This document shows, one piece after another, positions 27,691 through 36,624 of a DNA stretch of 64,000 bases. Numbering within the stretch: the stretch's first letter is position 1; the number at the start of each line of letters is the position of its first letter. The DNA lies in assembly GCA_947501635.1 (NCBI GenBank), contig CANMWT010000006.1:124001-188000 (forward strand), in the 5' to 3' direction. Below the pieces are notes generated by a model, which saw only the letters and a list, made by a program, of their open reading frames with translations, was not told the origin of the DNA and searched no databases. The position numbers and the translations under genes were made by a program. The DNA comes from an uncultured Roseobacter sp. (GTDB taxonomy: Bacteria > Pseudomonadota > Alphaproteobacteria > Rhodobacterales > Rhodobacteraceae).

Positions 27691-28817
27691 GGGTATGTCT
27701 GACGCTGGCACTTTTGTTATGGTCAGGTGCGGTTGCGGCGCAGAGCACGCCCGCAGATCGGGCGATGGAGGCGCTGGCGCTATTGAATGACGCCGAGGCG
27801 GCGTTGGAAGATGCGCAATCTGCACGGGACAGGGTGCGTGCGTTGACGGCAACTGTGGTCGCCTATGAGGAAGGCTTGAGCGCGCTGAGAACGGGCATGC
27901 GGCAGGCCTCTTTGCGCGAAGCCGAACTGACCGGCCAGCTACAGGCCCATGATGGCGAGATCGCGACATTGCTTGTTGCGCTGCAGCGGGTCGGGGGGAC
28001 AACTTCTCCGGTGATGCTGTTGCATCCTGCGGGGCCAACAGGCACGGCGCGGGCGGGCATGCTGCTGGCGGATATTGCGCCTGCACTGAATGAAGAGGCG
28101 GCGCAGTTGCGAGCCGATCTGGAAGAGCTGCAGACCCTTCAGGCGATACAGAGTGATGCGACCACCCGGTTAGAGGCAGGGCTTGCCGAGGTACAGGCGG
28201 CGCGCAGCGCGCTGAACGAAGCCATGGCAAACCGTACCGATTTGCCCCGACATTTTGTTGCCGATCCTGTGCGCAAGGCGATTCTGATCTCGTCTGCTGA
28301 CACACTGGAGGCCTTTGCAGCAGGTCTGGACGAGATGTCGGCTGACGTGATCACAGCCCCGCCTGTCAGCGCGGCCTGGGCGCAGGGCGACCTGTCCTTG
28401 CCCGTACAGGGACAGGTATTGCGTGCAGCGGGACACGCGGATGCGGCGGGCATCGTGCGTCCCGGTATCATTGTTGCGACCGCGCCCCGGGCTATTGTGA
28501 CCAGCCCGGTGCCCGCGACCCTGCGCTATGTCGGGCCGCTTCTGGACTTTGGCGAAGTCGTGATTCTGGAGCCGCGCGCTGACCTGCTTTTTGTATTTGC
28601 GGGGCTTGATGTCGTCTATGGAGAGACTGGTGGCGTTGTCAAAGCGGGCGCTCCCTTGGGTCTGATGGGAGCGGATGGCGACAAATATGCTGCAGACCTG
28701 TCAACAGATGGTGATGAGGCTGGTACTGTCGGCTTAGAAACGCTCTATATAGAGGTAAGAAAAAGTAATACGCCCGAGGACCCGAGCCTCTGGTTCCAGA
28801 CAGACAAGGATGGATGA
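27687..28817 (+). CDS. EnvC-like murein hydrolase activator with degenerate LytM domain
   Basis: 376 residues from the ATG at 27687 (ATGA overlap with the gpmI stop). Signal peptide MRVCLTLALLLWSGAVAA. Residues about 25-215 form a long Ala/Glu-rich coiled coil (DAEAALEDAQSARDRVRAL and similar). The C-terminal ~125 residues follow a LytM/M23 order (GQVLRAAGHADAAG... VRPGIIVAT... FAGLD... GAPLG) but the zinc-binding His/Asp residues are absent (RPGIIV for HxGxD; FAGLD for HxHL). That is how EnvC-type activators of amidases differ from active peptidases. It sits between gpmI and ctpA, a common alphaproteobacterial order. It likely switches on septal amidases. Confidence 0.88.
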   Translation: MRVCLTLALLLWSGAVAAQSTPADRAMEALALLNDAEAALEDAQSARDRVRALTATVVAYEEGLSALRTGMRQASLREAELTGQLQAHDGEIATLLVALQRVGGTTSPVMLLHPAGPTGTARAGMLLADIAPALNEEAAQLRADLEELQTLQAIQSDATTRLEAGLAEVQAARSALNEAMANRTDLPRHFVADPVRKAILISSADTLEAFAAGLDEMSADVITAPPVSAAWAQGDLSLPVQGQVLRAAGHADAAGIVRPGIIVATAPRAIVTSPVPATLRYVGPLLDFGEVVILEPRADLLFVFAGLDVVYGETGGVVKAGAPLGLMGADGDKYAADLSTDGDEAGTVGLETLYIEVRKSNTPEDPSLWFQTDKDG

Positions 28818-28823
28818 AAAGAT

Positions 28824-30158
28824 ATGAAGAAATTTGCCATGGCGGCGCTGGGCGGTACTCTTGCAGGCGTTATTGCGACGACGCAGATTGCGGGCCCTTT
28901 GCTGGCACAGGAGGCCGCGAAATCCAGCAGCGTTTACGAACAGCTTGATCTCTTCGGAGATATCTTCGAACGCATTCGCGCTCAATACGTTGAAGAGGTG
29001 GATCCCGGCGATCTGATCGAAGCGGCCATTGACGGGATGCTGACGTCGCTTGATCCGCATTCCAGTTATCTTAGCCCTGATGATGCGGCACAGATGCGTG
29101 TTCAGACGCGCGGCGAGTTCGGCGGCCTTGGCATCGAGGTGACGCAGGAAGAGGGTTTTGTCAAAGTTGTATCGCCCATCGACGGCACGCCGGCGGATGA
29201 AGCCGGTGTCGAAGCTGGAGATTTTATCACCCATGTTGACGGGGAATCGGTGCTTGGTCTTAGTCTGGATGAGGCGGTTACGCTGATGCGCGGACCCGTC
29301 GGGTCGGAGATCATTATCACGCTGGTGCGCGAGGGCGAGTCAGAGCCGTTTGACGTCTCGATCATTCGCGACACGATCAAGTTGACGGCTGTGCGGACAC
29401 GGACGCAGGGCGATACGGTGGTACTGCGGGTGACAACCTTTAACGACCAGACCTTCAGCAATCTGGAATCCGGTTTGAAGGAACAGATCGAGGAAGCTGG
29501 TGGTATTGATAAAATCAATGGCATTGTTGTTGATTTGCGGAACAACCCCGGTGGTTTGCTGACACAGGCGATCCGGGTGTCGGATGCGTTTTTGGAAAAA
29601 GGTGAGATCGTCTCCACTCGTGGACGTGAAGTTCAGGATGGCGAGCGTTTCAATGCCACACCGGGCGATCTGGCCGAGGGCAAACCGATTGTCGTTTTGA
29701 TCAACGGCGGTTCGGCGTCAGCGTCCGAGATCGTTGCAGGGGCTTTGCAGGATCACCGCAGGGCAATTGTTGTCGGCACCAAAAGCTTTGGGAAAGGCTC
29801 GGTTCAAACCGTAATGCCGCTGCGCAGTGACGGTGCCATGCGGTTGACCACGGCGCGTTACTATACGCCGTCGGGTCGCTCCATTCAGGCGCTTGGTGTG
29901 TCGCCTGATATCGTTGTGGAACAACCGCGACGCAGCCCGAATGCGGAAGAGGAAGAAGAGAACGGCCGTCCGTCACGGTCAGAAGCTGACCTGCGTGGTT
30001 CTTTGAACAACGACAGCCTGTCCGAGGATGAAATCAAGCAGATTGAAGCCGACCGCGCCAAAGCAGAAGCCGCAGCCGCACTGCGCGAGGAAGATTATCA
30101 GTTGGCCTATGCCATCGATATTCTCAAGGGCCTGTCGGCGATCGGCACAGCTGATTGA
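28824..30158 (+). CDS. ctpA: C-terminal processing peptidase, S41 family
   Basis: 444 residues. Signal peptide MKKFAMAALGGTLAGVIATTQIAGP. A short helical region (LFGDIFERIRAQYVEEVD) is followed by a PDZ domain (GLGIEVTQEEGFVKVVSPIDGTPADEAGVEAGD) at about 100-180. The protease core has the Ser/Lys dyad in GGSASASEIVAGAL and TKSFGKGSVQT. The C-terminal ~80 residues are acidic and low complexity (EEEEENGRPSRSE). Periplasmic enzyme that trims proteins from their C-termini, with murein hydrolases as known targets in relatives. It follows the envC-like gene by 6 bp and is the last gene before a strong terminator. Confidence 0.95.
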   Translation: MKKFAMAALGGTLAGVIATTQIAGPLLAQEAAKSSSVYEQLDLFGDIFERIRAQYVEEVDPGDLIEAAIDGMLTSLDPHSSYLSPDDAAQMRVQTRGEFGGLGIEVTQEEGFVKVVSPIDGTPADEAGVEAGDFITHVDGESVLGLSLDEAVTLMRGPVGSEIIITLVREGESEPFDVSIIRDTIKLTAVRTRTQGDTVVLRVTTFNDQTFSNLESGLKEQIEEAGGIDKINGIVVDLRNNPGGLLTQAIRVSDAFLEKGEIVSTRGREVQDGERFNATPGDLAEGKPIVVLINGGSASASEIVAGALQDHRRAIVVGTKSFGKGSVQTVMPLRSDGAMRLTTARYYTPSGRSIQALGVSPDIVVEQPRRSPNAEEEEENGRPSRSEADLRGSLNNDSLSEDEIKQIEADRAKAEAAAALREEDYQLAYAIDILKGLSAIGTAD

Positions 30159-30180
30159 GTCAAACCGCTTAATGCAAAAA

Positions 30181-30209
30181 GCCTCGCGCGGATGCGCGGG
30201 GCTTTTTTT
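30181..30209 (+). terminator. Rho-independent terminator after ctpA
   Basis: Stem GCCTCGCGC/GCGCGGGGC (one G-U pair) with a GGAT loop and a run of seven T (30203-30209). It lies 22 bp after the ctpA stop. It ends the gpmI-envC-ctpA operon. Confidence 0.9.
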
Positions 30210-30263
30210 GTGAGGGGTGCGCTGTTGTGCTCTACTCTTGCGCGATGGCGACGCGCGGCAACG

Positions 30264-30632
30264 CTAGCCGGTTTCGACACAGTGCCTGCGAAACGCGCGT
30301 TTAAGCATATCCAATTCGGCGCGCAGCAGATCGACTTCGGCGCGTAGATCGTCACCCAGTGCTTCGCCGGCCATAAGGGTGATGCTGTTGAGCACCGTGT
30401 CTGTATCCTCATCCAAGATCAGCAGCGTTTGCATTCCATCCGACAATACGCTGCCCGGAATGGGTACCTGCAAAAGCCAGGCACCTTCATCCCGGGCTTT
30501 GGTCAGTGTGATATCCGGTAAGGGACTATCAAGATACGTTACCGAAATCCGCGGTGTTTGCGTGCACCCCGTGATCACGCCCTGCCAGACGCCTGACTGC
30601 ATTCGTGTCTTGGTCAACGTCAGCTCGGACAT
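30264..30632 (-). CDS. Uncharacterised protein with C-terminal helical region
   Basis: 122 residues, ATG at 30632. No signal peptide or membrane segment. The N-terminal ~85 residues look mainly beta (GVWQGVITGCTQTPRISVTYLD, AWLLQVPIPGSVLSDGMQTLLI). The last 35 form a likely coiled coil (LRAEVDLLRAELDMLKRAF). I do not recognise a family. It is 13 bp downstream of the 30646 gene on the same strand, so the two are probably made together. Confidence 0.7.
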   Translation of the reverse strand: MSELTLTKTRMQSGVWQGVITGCTQTPRISVTYLDSPLPDITLTKARDEGAWLLQVPIPGSVLSDGMQTLLILDEDTDTVLNSITLMAGEALGDDLRAEVDLLRAELDMLKRAFRRHCVETG

Positions 30633-30645
30633 GGGGCGCCTTTCG

Positions 30646-31419
30646 TCATAACTGTGCGCGTGGACGACGGCTGAATGTCAGATCCCGCAGCGTGATCTGG
30701 TTCATCTCCGGATTTTCGAAAATGATGTCGATCCATGCTTTTTCGACGCGCTTCTCGTTCATGTTGGAATAGGCGAGGTCGAATTCAGTGTGCACATCGT
30801 TTTGTGCCGAAGAGAGTTCTCGCACGATTTGTTCGGTGTTGGGCCCGTAGCGGATGTTGAGGCGCACGAAGATTTCCAGCGGTTTTTCCATGTTCACAAT
30901 GGAATCGATCCGCAGGATATGTGTACGCTTCAGACCGTTGACCGCGCTTTCGGGCAGATCAAGCACCAGCGACAGAAACGAGCCGTCGAATTTGAAGACG
31001 TCGAGACGCACGCCAAAGGGCGCGAGGTCCGCTTCGCGCTGGTTGCGCAGTTGCCGCAGTGTCAGTTCCGATCGTTCACAGTCGTGAAACAGGGTGATCT
31101 CATCGCCCAGCTTTGATTTGCTTTCTACGGAAGAAATACCGCGTACAGGCAGCGGGCCGCGCCAGATTTCCGGTCGCCACGACCAGTCTGCGTTATGCGG
31201 TTTGGGAAAGCTATTGGAGCCGATGACCGGCAGGGCCAAACGCTCGTCCGCGACGTGGATCAGTTCATCGAGGTGCGCGCGCAACTCCTTTGCGCGGGTG
31301 CTTTGCTTGCGCAACTGGCTCATTTTCGACGTGCCTGCCTCGCGCGCGGAAAAGGCCCAGCGGCTCAAAAGCCGACGGTACATGGCCGTGTCCAGAAAGG
31401 TATCGGCGATTTTGCCCAT
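30646..31419 (-). CDS. Uncharacterised conserved-looking protein (possibly DUF6478)
   Basis: 257 residues from the ATG at 31419 (MGKIADTFLDTAMYRRLLSRWAFSAREA). A longer frame to 31563 was rejected because it would run through the ilvD terminator hairpin at 31521-31551. No signal peptide. An N-terminal helical half (about 1-60) is followed by a strand-rich half with W-RPEIWRGPLP, EITLFHDCERSELTLRQLRNQ and a C-terminal AWIDIIFENPEMNQITLRDL. The look is that of a Rhodobacteraceae-restricted cytoplasmic family that I associate, without certainty, with DUF6478. No function can be stated. Confidence 0.68.
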   Translation of the reverse strand: MGKIADTFLDTAMYRRLLSRWAFSAREAGTSKMSQLRKQSTRAKELRAHLDELIHVADERLALPVIGSNSFPKPHNADWSWRPEIWRGPLPVRGISSVESKSKLGDEITLFHDCERSELTLRQLRNQREADLAPFGVRLDVFKFDGSFLSLVLDLPESAVNGLKRTHILRIDSIVNMEKPLEIFVRLNIRYGPNTEQIVRELSSAQNDVHTEFDLAYSNMNEKRVEKAWIDIIFENPEMNQITLRDLTFSRRPRAQL

Positions 31420-31520
31420 GCGAAAAGCTCTGCCCTTCCAACCAGATTGCCCTTTCTCTAGCCGGAAAGGGTTGCGTTCAAATAAACTGCGAAAATCGTC
31501 GCGACGCAAGAAATTGAACG

Positions 31521-31551
31521 AAAAAGCCCCGCACAGAGACATATGCGGGGC
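31521..31551 (-). terminator. Rho-independent terminator of ilvD
   Basis: 8-bp stem GCCCCGCA/TGCGGGGC (31526-31533 with 31544-31551). On the minus strand it is followed by TTTTT (31521-31525). It lies 9 bp beyond the ilvD stop codon. Confidence 0.9.
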
Positions 31552-31559
31552 ATTTACTG

Positions 31560-33293
31560 TCAAAGATCCATGTATTCATGGCCTTCGTGTTTGCCACCGG
31601 GGTGCGTAACCGCCCCAAGGTAGGTCGGTCCGACAAGCTGCGCGTATTTCCACAGTGCGCCTGCGCCGTATATCGTCGGGCGTGCACCCTTCCACGCCGC
31701 TTTGCGTTTGGCCAGTTCATCGTCGCTCAGATCGACGGAGATTGTGCCTTCGATGGCGTTGATCGTGATCATGTCGCCGTTTTCCAGCAAGGCAATTGGT
31801 CCGCCATGGGCGGCTTCGGGGCCGACGTGCCCAACACAAAACCCGCGTGTCGCGCCGGAAAAGCGACCGTCGGTGATAAGCGCGACCTTCTTGCCCATAC
31901 CCTGACCTGACAGGGCGGCTGTGGTTGCCAGCATCTCGCGCATGCCGGGGCCGCCTGCTGGCCCTTCGTTGCGGATGACAAAGACATCACCCTCGTTGTA
32001 CGCACGGTTCTGAACCGCTTCGAAAGCGTCCTGTTCACATTCGAAAACGTTTGCTGGGCCGGTAAAGCTCAGATGTTCCTCTGCCATCCCAGCGATTTTA
32101 ACGATCGCACCTTCGGGTGCCAGATTGCCTTTAAGCCCGACGACGCCACCGGTCTTGGACAGTGGGGTTTCAACGGGGTAAACCACGCGGCCGTCTGCCT
32201 CGAGGGTGACTTTGTCCAGTTCTTCGCCGATGGAATAGCCCGTCGCTGTCATGCAGTCTTCGTGGATCAGACCTGCTTTACGCAGTTCTTTCATGACAAC
32301 TGGCACGCCGCCTGCTTCGTACATGTCTTTGGCCACATATTGCCCGCCCGGCTTGAGATCGACAAAGTAGGGCGTATCGCGGAAGATTTCGCAGACGTCA
32401 TCGAGGAAGAAATCAATGCCTGCTTCATGGGCCATGGCTGGCAGGTGCAGGCCTGCATTGGTTGAACCTCCGGTACAAGCCACGATACGGGCTGCGTTTT
32501 CCAGCGATTTGCGGGTAACGATGTCGCGCGCACGGATGTTTTTTTCGATCAGGTTCATGACGGCCGCGCCGGAGGCTTCGGCATAGGCATCGCGCGACTC
32601 GTAAGGCGCAGGTGCCCCGGCGGAGTTGGGCAACGCGAGGCCGATCGCCTCAGAGACGCAGGCCATTGTGTTGGCCGTGAACTGTCCGCCACAGGCGCCT
32701 GCTGACGGGCAGGCCACGGCTTCAAGTTTTTCCAACTCGCAGGTGGTCATATTGCCGGCCTGATGCTGGCCAACGGCTTCGAAAACGTCCTGAACAGTAA
32801 CGTCCTTGCCATTCAGACGGCCCGGCAGGATCGACCCGCCGTAAAGAAAGACAGAAGGCACGTTCAGGCGGATCATCGCCATCATCATGCCGGGCAGGGA
32901 TTTGTCGCATCCCGCCAGACCGACAATCGCATCATAGCAGTGGCCTCGCATCGTCAACTCGACCGTGTCTGCGATCGCCTCGCGGGAAGCCAGCGAAGAC
33001 CGCATGCCCTCGTGACCCATGGCGATACCGTCGGTCACGGTAATCGTGGTAAACTCGCGCGGCGTTCCGTGTTCGCGTTTCACACCCATCTTGACCGCCT
33101 GGGCCTGACGGTTCAGCGCGATGTTGCAGGGTGCCGCTTCGTTCCAGCAGGTGGCCACGCCGACCAGTGGCTGATGTATTTCTTCGTCGGTCATCCCCAT
33201 CGCGTAATAGTAGGACCGGTGCGGTGCACGGGCGGGGCCTTCTGTCACATGACGGCTGGGCAGTTTTGATTTGTCGAAACGCGGTGTGGACAT
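31560..33293 (-). CDS. ilvD: Dihydroxy-acid dehydratase
   Basis: 577 residues from the ATG at 33293, with GAGAGG just upstream; the longer frame (to 33359) lacks conserved sequence. The family is clear: [34 protein letters not shown], then [16 protein letters not shown], and [18 protein letters not shown]. These hold the three Cys positions around the Fe-S cluster ([18 protein letters not shown]). It dehydrates 2,3-dihydroxy-isovalerate and the related methylvalerate in valine and isoleucine synthesis. Full length. It stands alone with its own terminator; no ilv or leu neighbours are present. Confidence 0.97.
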   Translation of the reverse strand: MSTPRFDKSKLPSRHVTEGPARAPHRSYYYAMGMTDEEIHQPLVGVATCWNEAAPCNIALNRQAQAVKMGVKREHGTPREFTTITVTDGIAMGHEGMRSSLASREAIADTVELTMRGHCYDAIVGLAGCDKSLPGMMMAMIRLNVPSVFLYGGSILPGRLNGKDVTVQDVFEAVGQHQAGNMTTCELEKLEAVACPSAGACGGQFTANTMACVSEAIGLALPNSAGAPAPYESRDAYAEASGAAVMNLIEKNIRARDIVTRKSLENAARIVACTGGSTNAGLHLPAMAHEAGIDFFLDDVCEIFRDTPYFVDLKPGGQYVAKDMYEAGGVPVVMKELRKAGLIHEDCMTATGYSIGEELDKVTLEADGRVVYPVETPLSKTGGVVGLKGNLAPEGAIVKIAGMAEEHLSFTGPANVFECEQDAFEAVQNRAYNEGDVFVIRNEGPAGGPGMREMLATTAALSGQGMGKKVALITDGRFSGATRGFCVGHVGPEAAHGGPIALLENGDMITINAIEGTISVDLSDDELAKRKAAWKGARPTIYGAGALWKYAQLVGPTYLGAVTHPGGKHEGHEYMDL

Positions 33294-33501
33294 GAGCCTC
33301 TCCCCTGAAAATATCTCTGTCAGGGAATAGCCAACCCCCCTGCGGGCTGCAAGGCTCAACCGTTGTGCGCTAGGGGTGCAAAAAGCCCACGCGGCTTGTA
33401 TTGCCCCAGACCCGGGCCTAAGTTGATCAGATGGCAGGCCCCGCTCCTGCCAAGCCGGCCTGAACGGCTTGTACTTCGGGCCTCAGACGAAAGCCGGTTT
33501 T

Positions 33502-36500
33502 ATGGAACCCTCAATCTTTTCCTTTATCTGGAAGTATTCCAAACGCGAACAGATTTTCCTGCTCGGCTTTACGCTGTTCACGTTCCCCTTTCTCTATGCA
33601 ACGCTGGAATTGCCGAAACGGATCATCAACGATGCGATTGGCGCTGACGATCCGACGGTTGACATGTGGGGCGGGATCACTGTCAGCCAGGTCGAGTTTC
33701 TGATGATCCTCTGTGGTCTCTACCTGTCGGCTGTGCTGGCGCATGGCTTGCTGAAGATGCGGCTGAACACGATGAAGGGCATTCTGGCAGAACGCCTTTT
33801 GCGTCGGTTCCGTTTTCAGCTTGTCGGGCGCATGATGCGTTTTCCCCGTGCCTATTTCCGCTCCACCAGTCAGGGGGAGCTGGTCTCGATGGTCACTTCA
33901 GAAGCGGAGCCGATGGGCGGACTGATGGGCGACGCTGTCGCGCAGCCTGTGTTTCAGGCAGGCCAGATGCTTATCATTGTCGTGTTTCTTTTTGCCCAGA
34001 GCATTTGGTTCGGGCTGGCGGGTATCGCACTTATTCCGTTGCAGGCGTGGCTTATTCCGATGTTGCAACGCCAGATCAACCAGCTGAACAAAAAGCGTAT
34101 CGTTCAGGTGCGTGCTTTTGCATCCGAGATCGGCGAAACCGCTGCGGGCATTACCGATCTGCGCACCAATGGTGGCTGGCGCTATCGTCTGGCTGCCTTC
34201 ACAGACCGTCTTGGCAAGCTTTTTGATATCCGTTTTCAGATTTATCAGAAAAAGTTCTTTATGAAGTTTCTGAACAACTTCATCACCCAACTGACGCCGT
34301 TTTTCTTTTATTCGGTCGGCGGACTGCTGGCGATCCGCGGCGACATTACTGTGGGTGCACTGGTTGCGGCGCTTGCGGCTTACAAAGACCTGAGTTCGCC
34401 GTGGAAAGAGCTTTTGACCTACTACAATCAGGTGCAGGATATGTCCCTGCGCTGGGAAATTGTGACAGAACGCTTTGCGCCGAAGGGGATGATCGAAGAG
34501 AAACTCTTTGATGGTGAACCCGAGAGTATTCCACATCTGGACGGTGTTATTTCGATGCGGAACGTGACGGTCCGCAATGCGGACGGCAATGCGGTGCTTG
34601 AGAATATCTCGCTGGAGATCCCGGCAGGTGCCCGCGTTGCCGTGCAGTCGCAAAGTCAGCTTGAACGCACGGCATTTGCCGAATTGCTGACGCGCGAGGT
34701 GCTGCCGGCACGTGGCGATATCACCATCGCCGGCCAACCTTTGAATGACCTGCATCAGGCGGTGATTGCCGCGCGCATCGGGTATGCGCATTCACGACCC
34801 TATCTTTTTGATGGCACTTTGGGTGACAACCTGCTGATGCCGCTTCGGTCCAGCCCTAAAACAGTGCTGTGGGATCCGGGCAAGCAGGACCGCTGGGCGA
34901 TGGAGGCAAAGCGAACGGGTAACAGTCTGGACAGCACGCGTGCGGATTGGCTTGATCCTGAACTGGCGGGCCTGAACGATGCGGATGATATCCGCGGGTG
35001 GTGGTTCCATCTGGTGGAAGCCATGGGCACCGATGATGTGATGTTCCGACGTATGCTTGCGTCGCGCATGGACGCACAAAAGCATCCCCATCTTGCCGAC
35101 CGGCTGGTGGGTCTGCGCGACGAGGTGCACGAACGTCTTGTAGAGAGAGGCCTTGCTGCCTTGGTGAACCGCTTTGACCCTGAGGAGTTCAACCCGTCTA
35201 TCCCGTTGGGCGGCAACCTCATGTTTGCCTCACCCAAACGCGACATCTCGCAACAGGGCTTGGCGGCGGAACAGGATTTTCTGGGTCTGATTACAGAACT
35301 CGGGCTTGCGGAACAGGGTATCGCGATTTCCCAAACCCTGATCGAAACGCTGCACCAGACATTTGGCAGAGACGGCACCAAACACCCGCTTTTCACCGCC
35401 TTGGGAATAGAGGAAGAGCTCTACGAAAAACTGGTCGACATTGCGATGCGGCGTCAGGAAAAGGGCGATCAGGCGATCAGTCAGGAAGAATTCGCGTTGC
35501 TTCTGACAGTTCCTTTTGCTTTTACGGCAGAACAGATCGGGCCGGGTTTTCCCGAAAGTTTCAAACAGGAAATCCTTGAAATCCGGCGCGCAAAAAGTAG
35601 TGAGATGCGGCAGCGGATGAAGGACCTATTCGTGCCTGTCGCGCCGGAGAATTACCTGCCGCGGCTGACGCTGATGGAGAATGTGCTTTACGGCCGGATT
35701 TCCGGCATGGCCGGTGTGCAGGGCGAATTGATCGAAGATATCGTCGCGGAGATCCTTGAGGAAAATGGGCTAAAAAGGCTTGTCGCAGAGACAGTTCTGG
35801 ATGTGCGCACAGGGTTGGGTGGCTCCAATATGGCGAGCATTTTTCAAGAGCGCGCCGCCTTTTCCAGAGCCGGCATCAAACGCCCGGATGTGCTGATTTT
35901 GGATAACGTGCTTGCTAGCGACGACAATGAAGCGCGCAAAAGAACGGGCCGGCGATTGCTTGAGCTTTTGCCGAACACCACGATGATCTTTCTGGAAGAC
36001 AAATTTGAAAACCCTGAGGCTTTTGATTTCTTTATCGAGATCAAAAACGGGCGCATCGACGGTGAGGAAACCATCGAAGAACCTAATGAGGGCGATTCAG
36101 GATCAGACGATTTGCGGCGCAAGATTCGCGTTATCTCGCGTACTGAGCTTTTTGCGAACATCGATGCGCGTAGCCAGCGGCTTCTGGCTTTTGCCGCCCA
36201 GTGGTATTCGGCACCCAAAGGCAAACAGATTTTCGCCATCGGAGAAAAGCCGGATGCCGCCTATCTGTGCCTGACCGGACGCGGCATGATGAGCTATGTG
36301 GATGACGGCGGTGTTCGGCGAGATGTTACAGCGGTCGAGCCGGGCAGGCTTATTGGTGATCTGGCCATCATTCTCAACGAGCCCCGGCAGCTTGACCTTT
36401 TTGCCGAAGAAGACAGCCAGTTCCTGCGGATCGGTGCCGAACAGTTCCGAGCAGTGATTGGTGAGGATCCGCATGTATTGATGATCCTGTTGCAAACCGT

Positions 36501-36624
36501 TGCCAGCCATCTGACCGGTGCGGCAGAGCTCTTGCGGTCGGCAAGGGTGGATATTCGCAACGAGGCGGTGCGGCGCAATAGCGGCGAAATGCCAGGCGAA
36601 AACGTGGAAACTATTGGCGAGTGA
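33502..36624 (+). CDS. ABC-exporter-like protein with degenerate ATPase and C-terminal cyclic-nucleotide-binding domain
   Basis: 1040 residues from the ATG at 33502. Residues about 15-330 are an exporter-type membrane domain (RRFRFQLVGRMMRFPRAYFRSTSQGELVSMVTSEAE; FFYSVGGLLAIRGDITVGALVAALAAYKDL). An NBD scaffold follows, but Walker A reads VAVQSQSQLERTAF near 378, the signature area reads GLGGSNMASIFQER near 775, Walker B ends DVLILDNVLASDD (catalytic Glu is Asn), and the H-loop reads IFLEDKF. About 320 extra residues separate the Q-loop-like part from the signature. Residues about 890-1010 are a cNMP-binding domain (GKQIFAIGEKPDAAYLCLTGRGMMSY; GRLIGDLAII). ATP hydrolysis is unlikely. The gene's TGA overlaps the CPBP protease ATG by 1 bp. 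Confidence 0.88.
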   Translation: MEPSIFSFIWKYSKREQIFLLGFTLFTFPFLYATLELPKRIINDAIGADDPTVDMWGGITVSQVEFLMILCGLYLSAVLAHGLLKMRLNTMKGILAERLLRRFRFQLVGRMMRFPRAYFRSTSQGELVSMVTSEAEPMGGLMGDAVAQPVFQAGQMLIIVVFLFAQSIWFGLAGIALIPLQAWLIPMLQRQINQLNKKRIVQVRAFASEIGETAAGITDLRTNGGWRYRLAAFTDRLGKLFDIRFQIYQKKFFMKFLNNFITQLTPFFFYSVGGLLAIRGDITVGALVAALAAYKDLSSPWKELLTYYNQVQDMSLRWEIVTERFAPKGMIEEKLFDGEPESIPHLDGVISMRNVTVRNADGNAVLENISLEIPAGARVAVQSQSQLERTAFAELLTREVLPARGDITIAGQPLNDLHQAVIAARIGYAHSRPYLFDGTLGDNLLMPLRSSPKTVLWDPGKQDRWAMEAKRTGNSLDSTRADWLDPELAGLNDADDIRGWWFHLVEAMGTDDVMFRRMLASRMDAQKHPHLADRLVGLRDEVHERLVERGLAALVNRFDPEEFNPSIPLGGNLMFASPKRDISQQGLAAEQDFLGLITELGLAEQGIAISQTLIETLHQTFGRDGTKHPLFTALGIEEELYEKLVDIAMRRQEKGDQAISQEEFALLLTVPFAFTAEQIGPGFPESFKQEILEIRRAKSSEMRQRMKDLFVPVAPENYLPRLTLMENVLYGRISGMAGVQGELIEDIVAEILEENGLKRLVAETVLDVRTGLGGSNMASIFQERAAFSRAGIKRPDVLILDNVLASDDNEARKRTGRRLLELLPNTTMIFLEDKFENPEAFDFFIEIKNGRIDGEETIEEPNEGDSGSDDLRRKIRVISRTELFANIDARSQRLLAFAAQWYSAPKGKQIFAIGEKPDAAYLCLTGRGMMSYVDDGGVRRDVTAVEPGRLIGDLAIILNEPRQLDLFAEEDSQFLRIGAEQFRAVIGEDPHVLMILLQTVASHLTGAAELLRSARVDIRNEAVRRNSGEMPGENVETIGE

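Noticed and set aside
31420-31563. Longer N-terminus for the 30646 gene
   Set aside because: It would pass through the ilvD terminator stem and has no conserved look.
33294-33359. Longer ilvD N-terminus
   Set aside because: The ATG at 33293 has GAGAGG before it and matches the family start; the extra residues look unrelated.
33294-33501. Possible tRNA or small RNA in the 200-bp gap before the pseudo-ABC gene
   Set aside because: No cloverleaf could be built and no terminator seen; the gap is probably promoter sequence.
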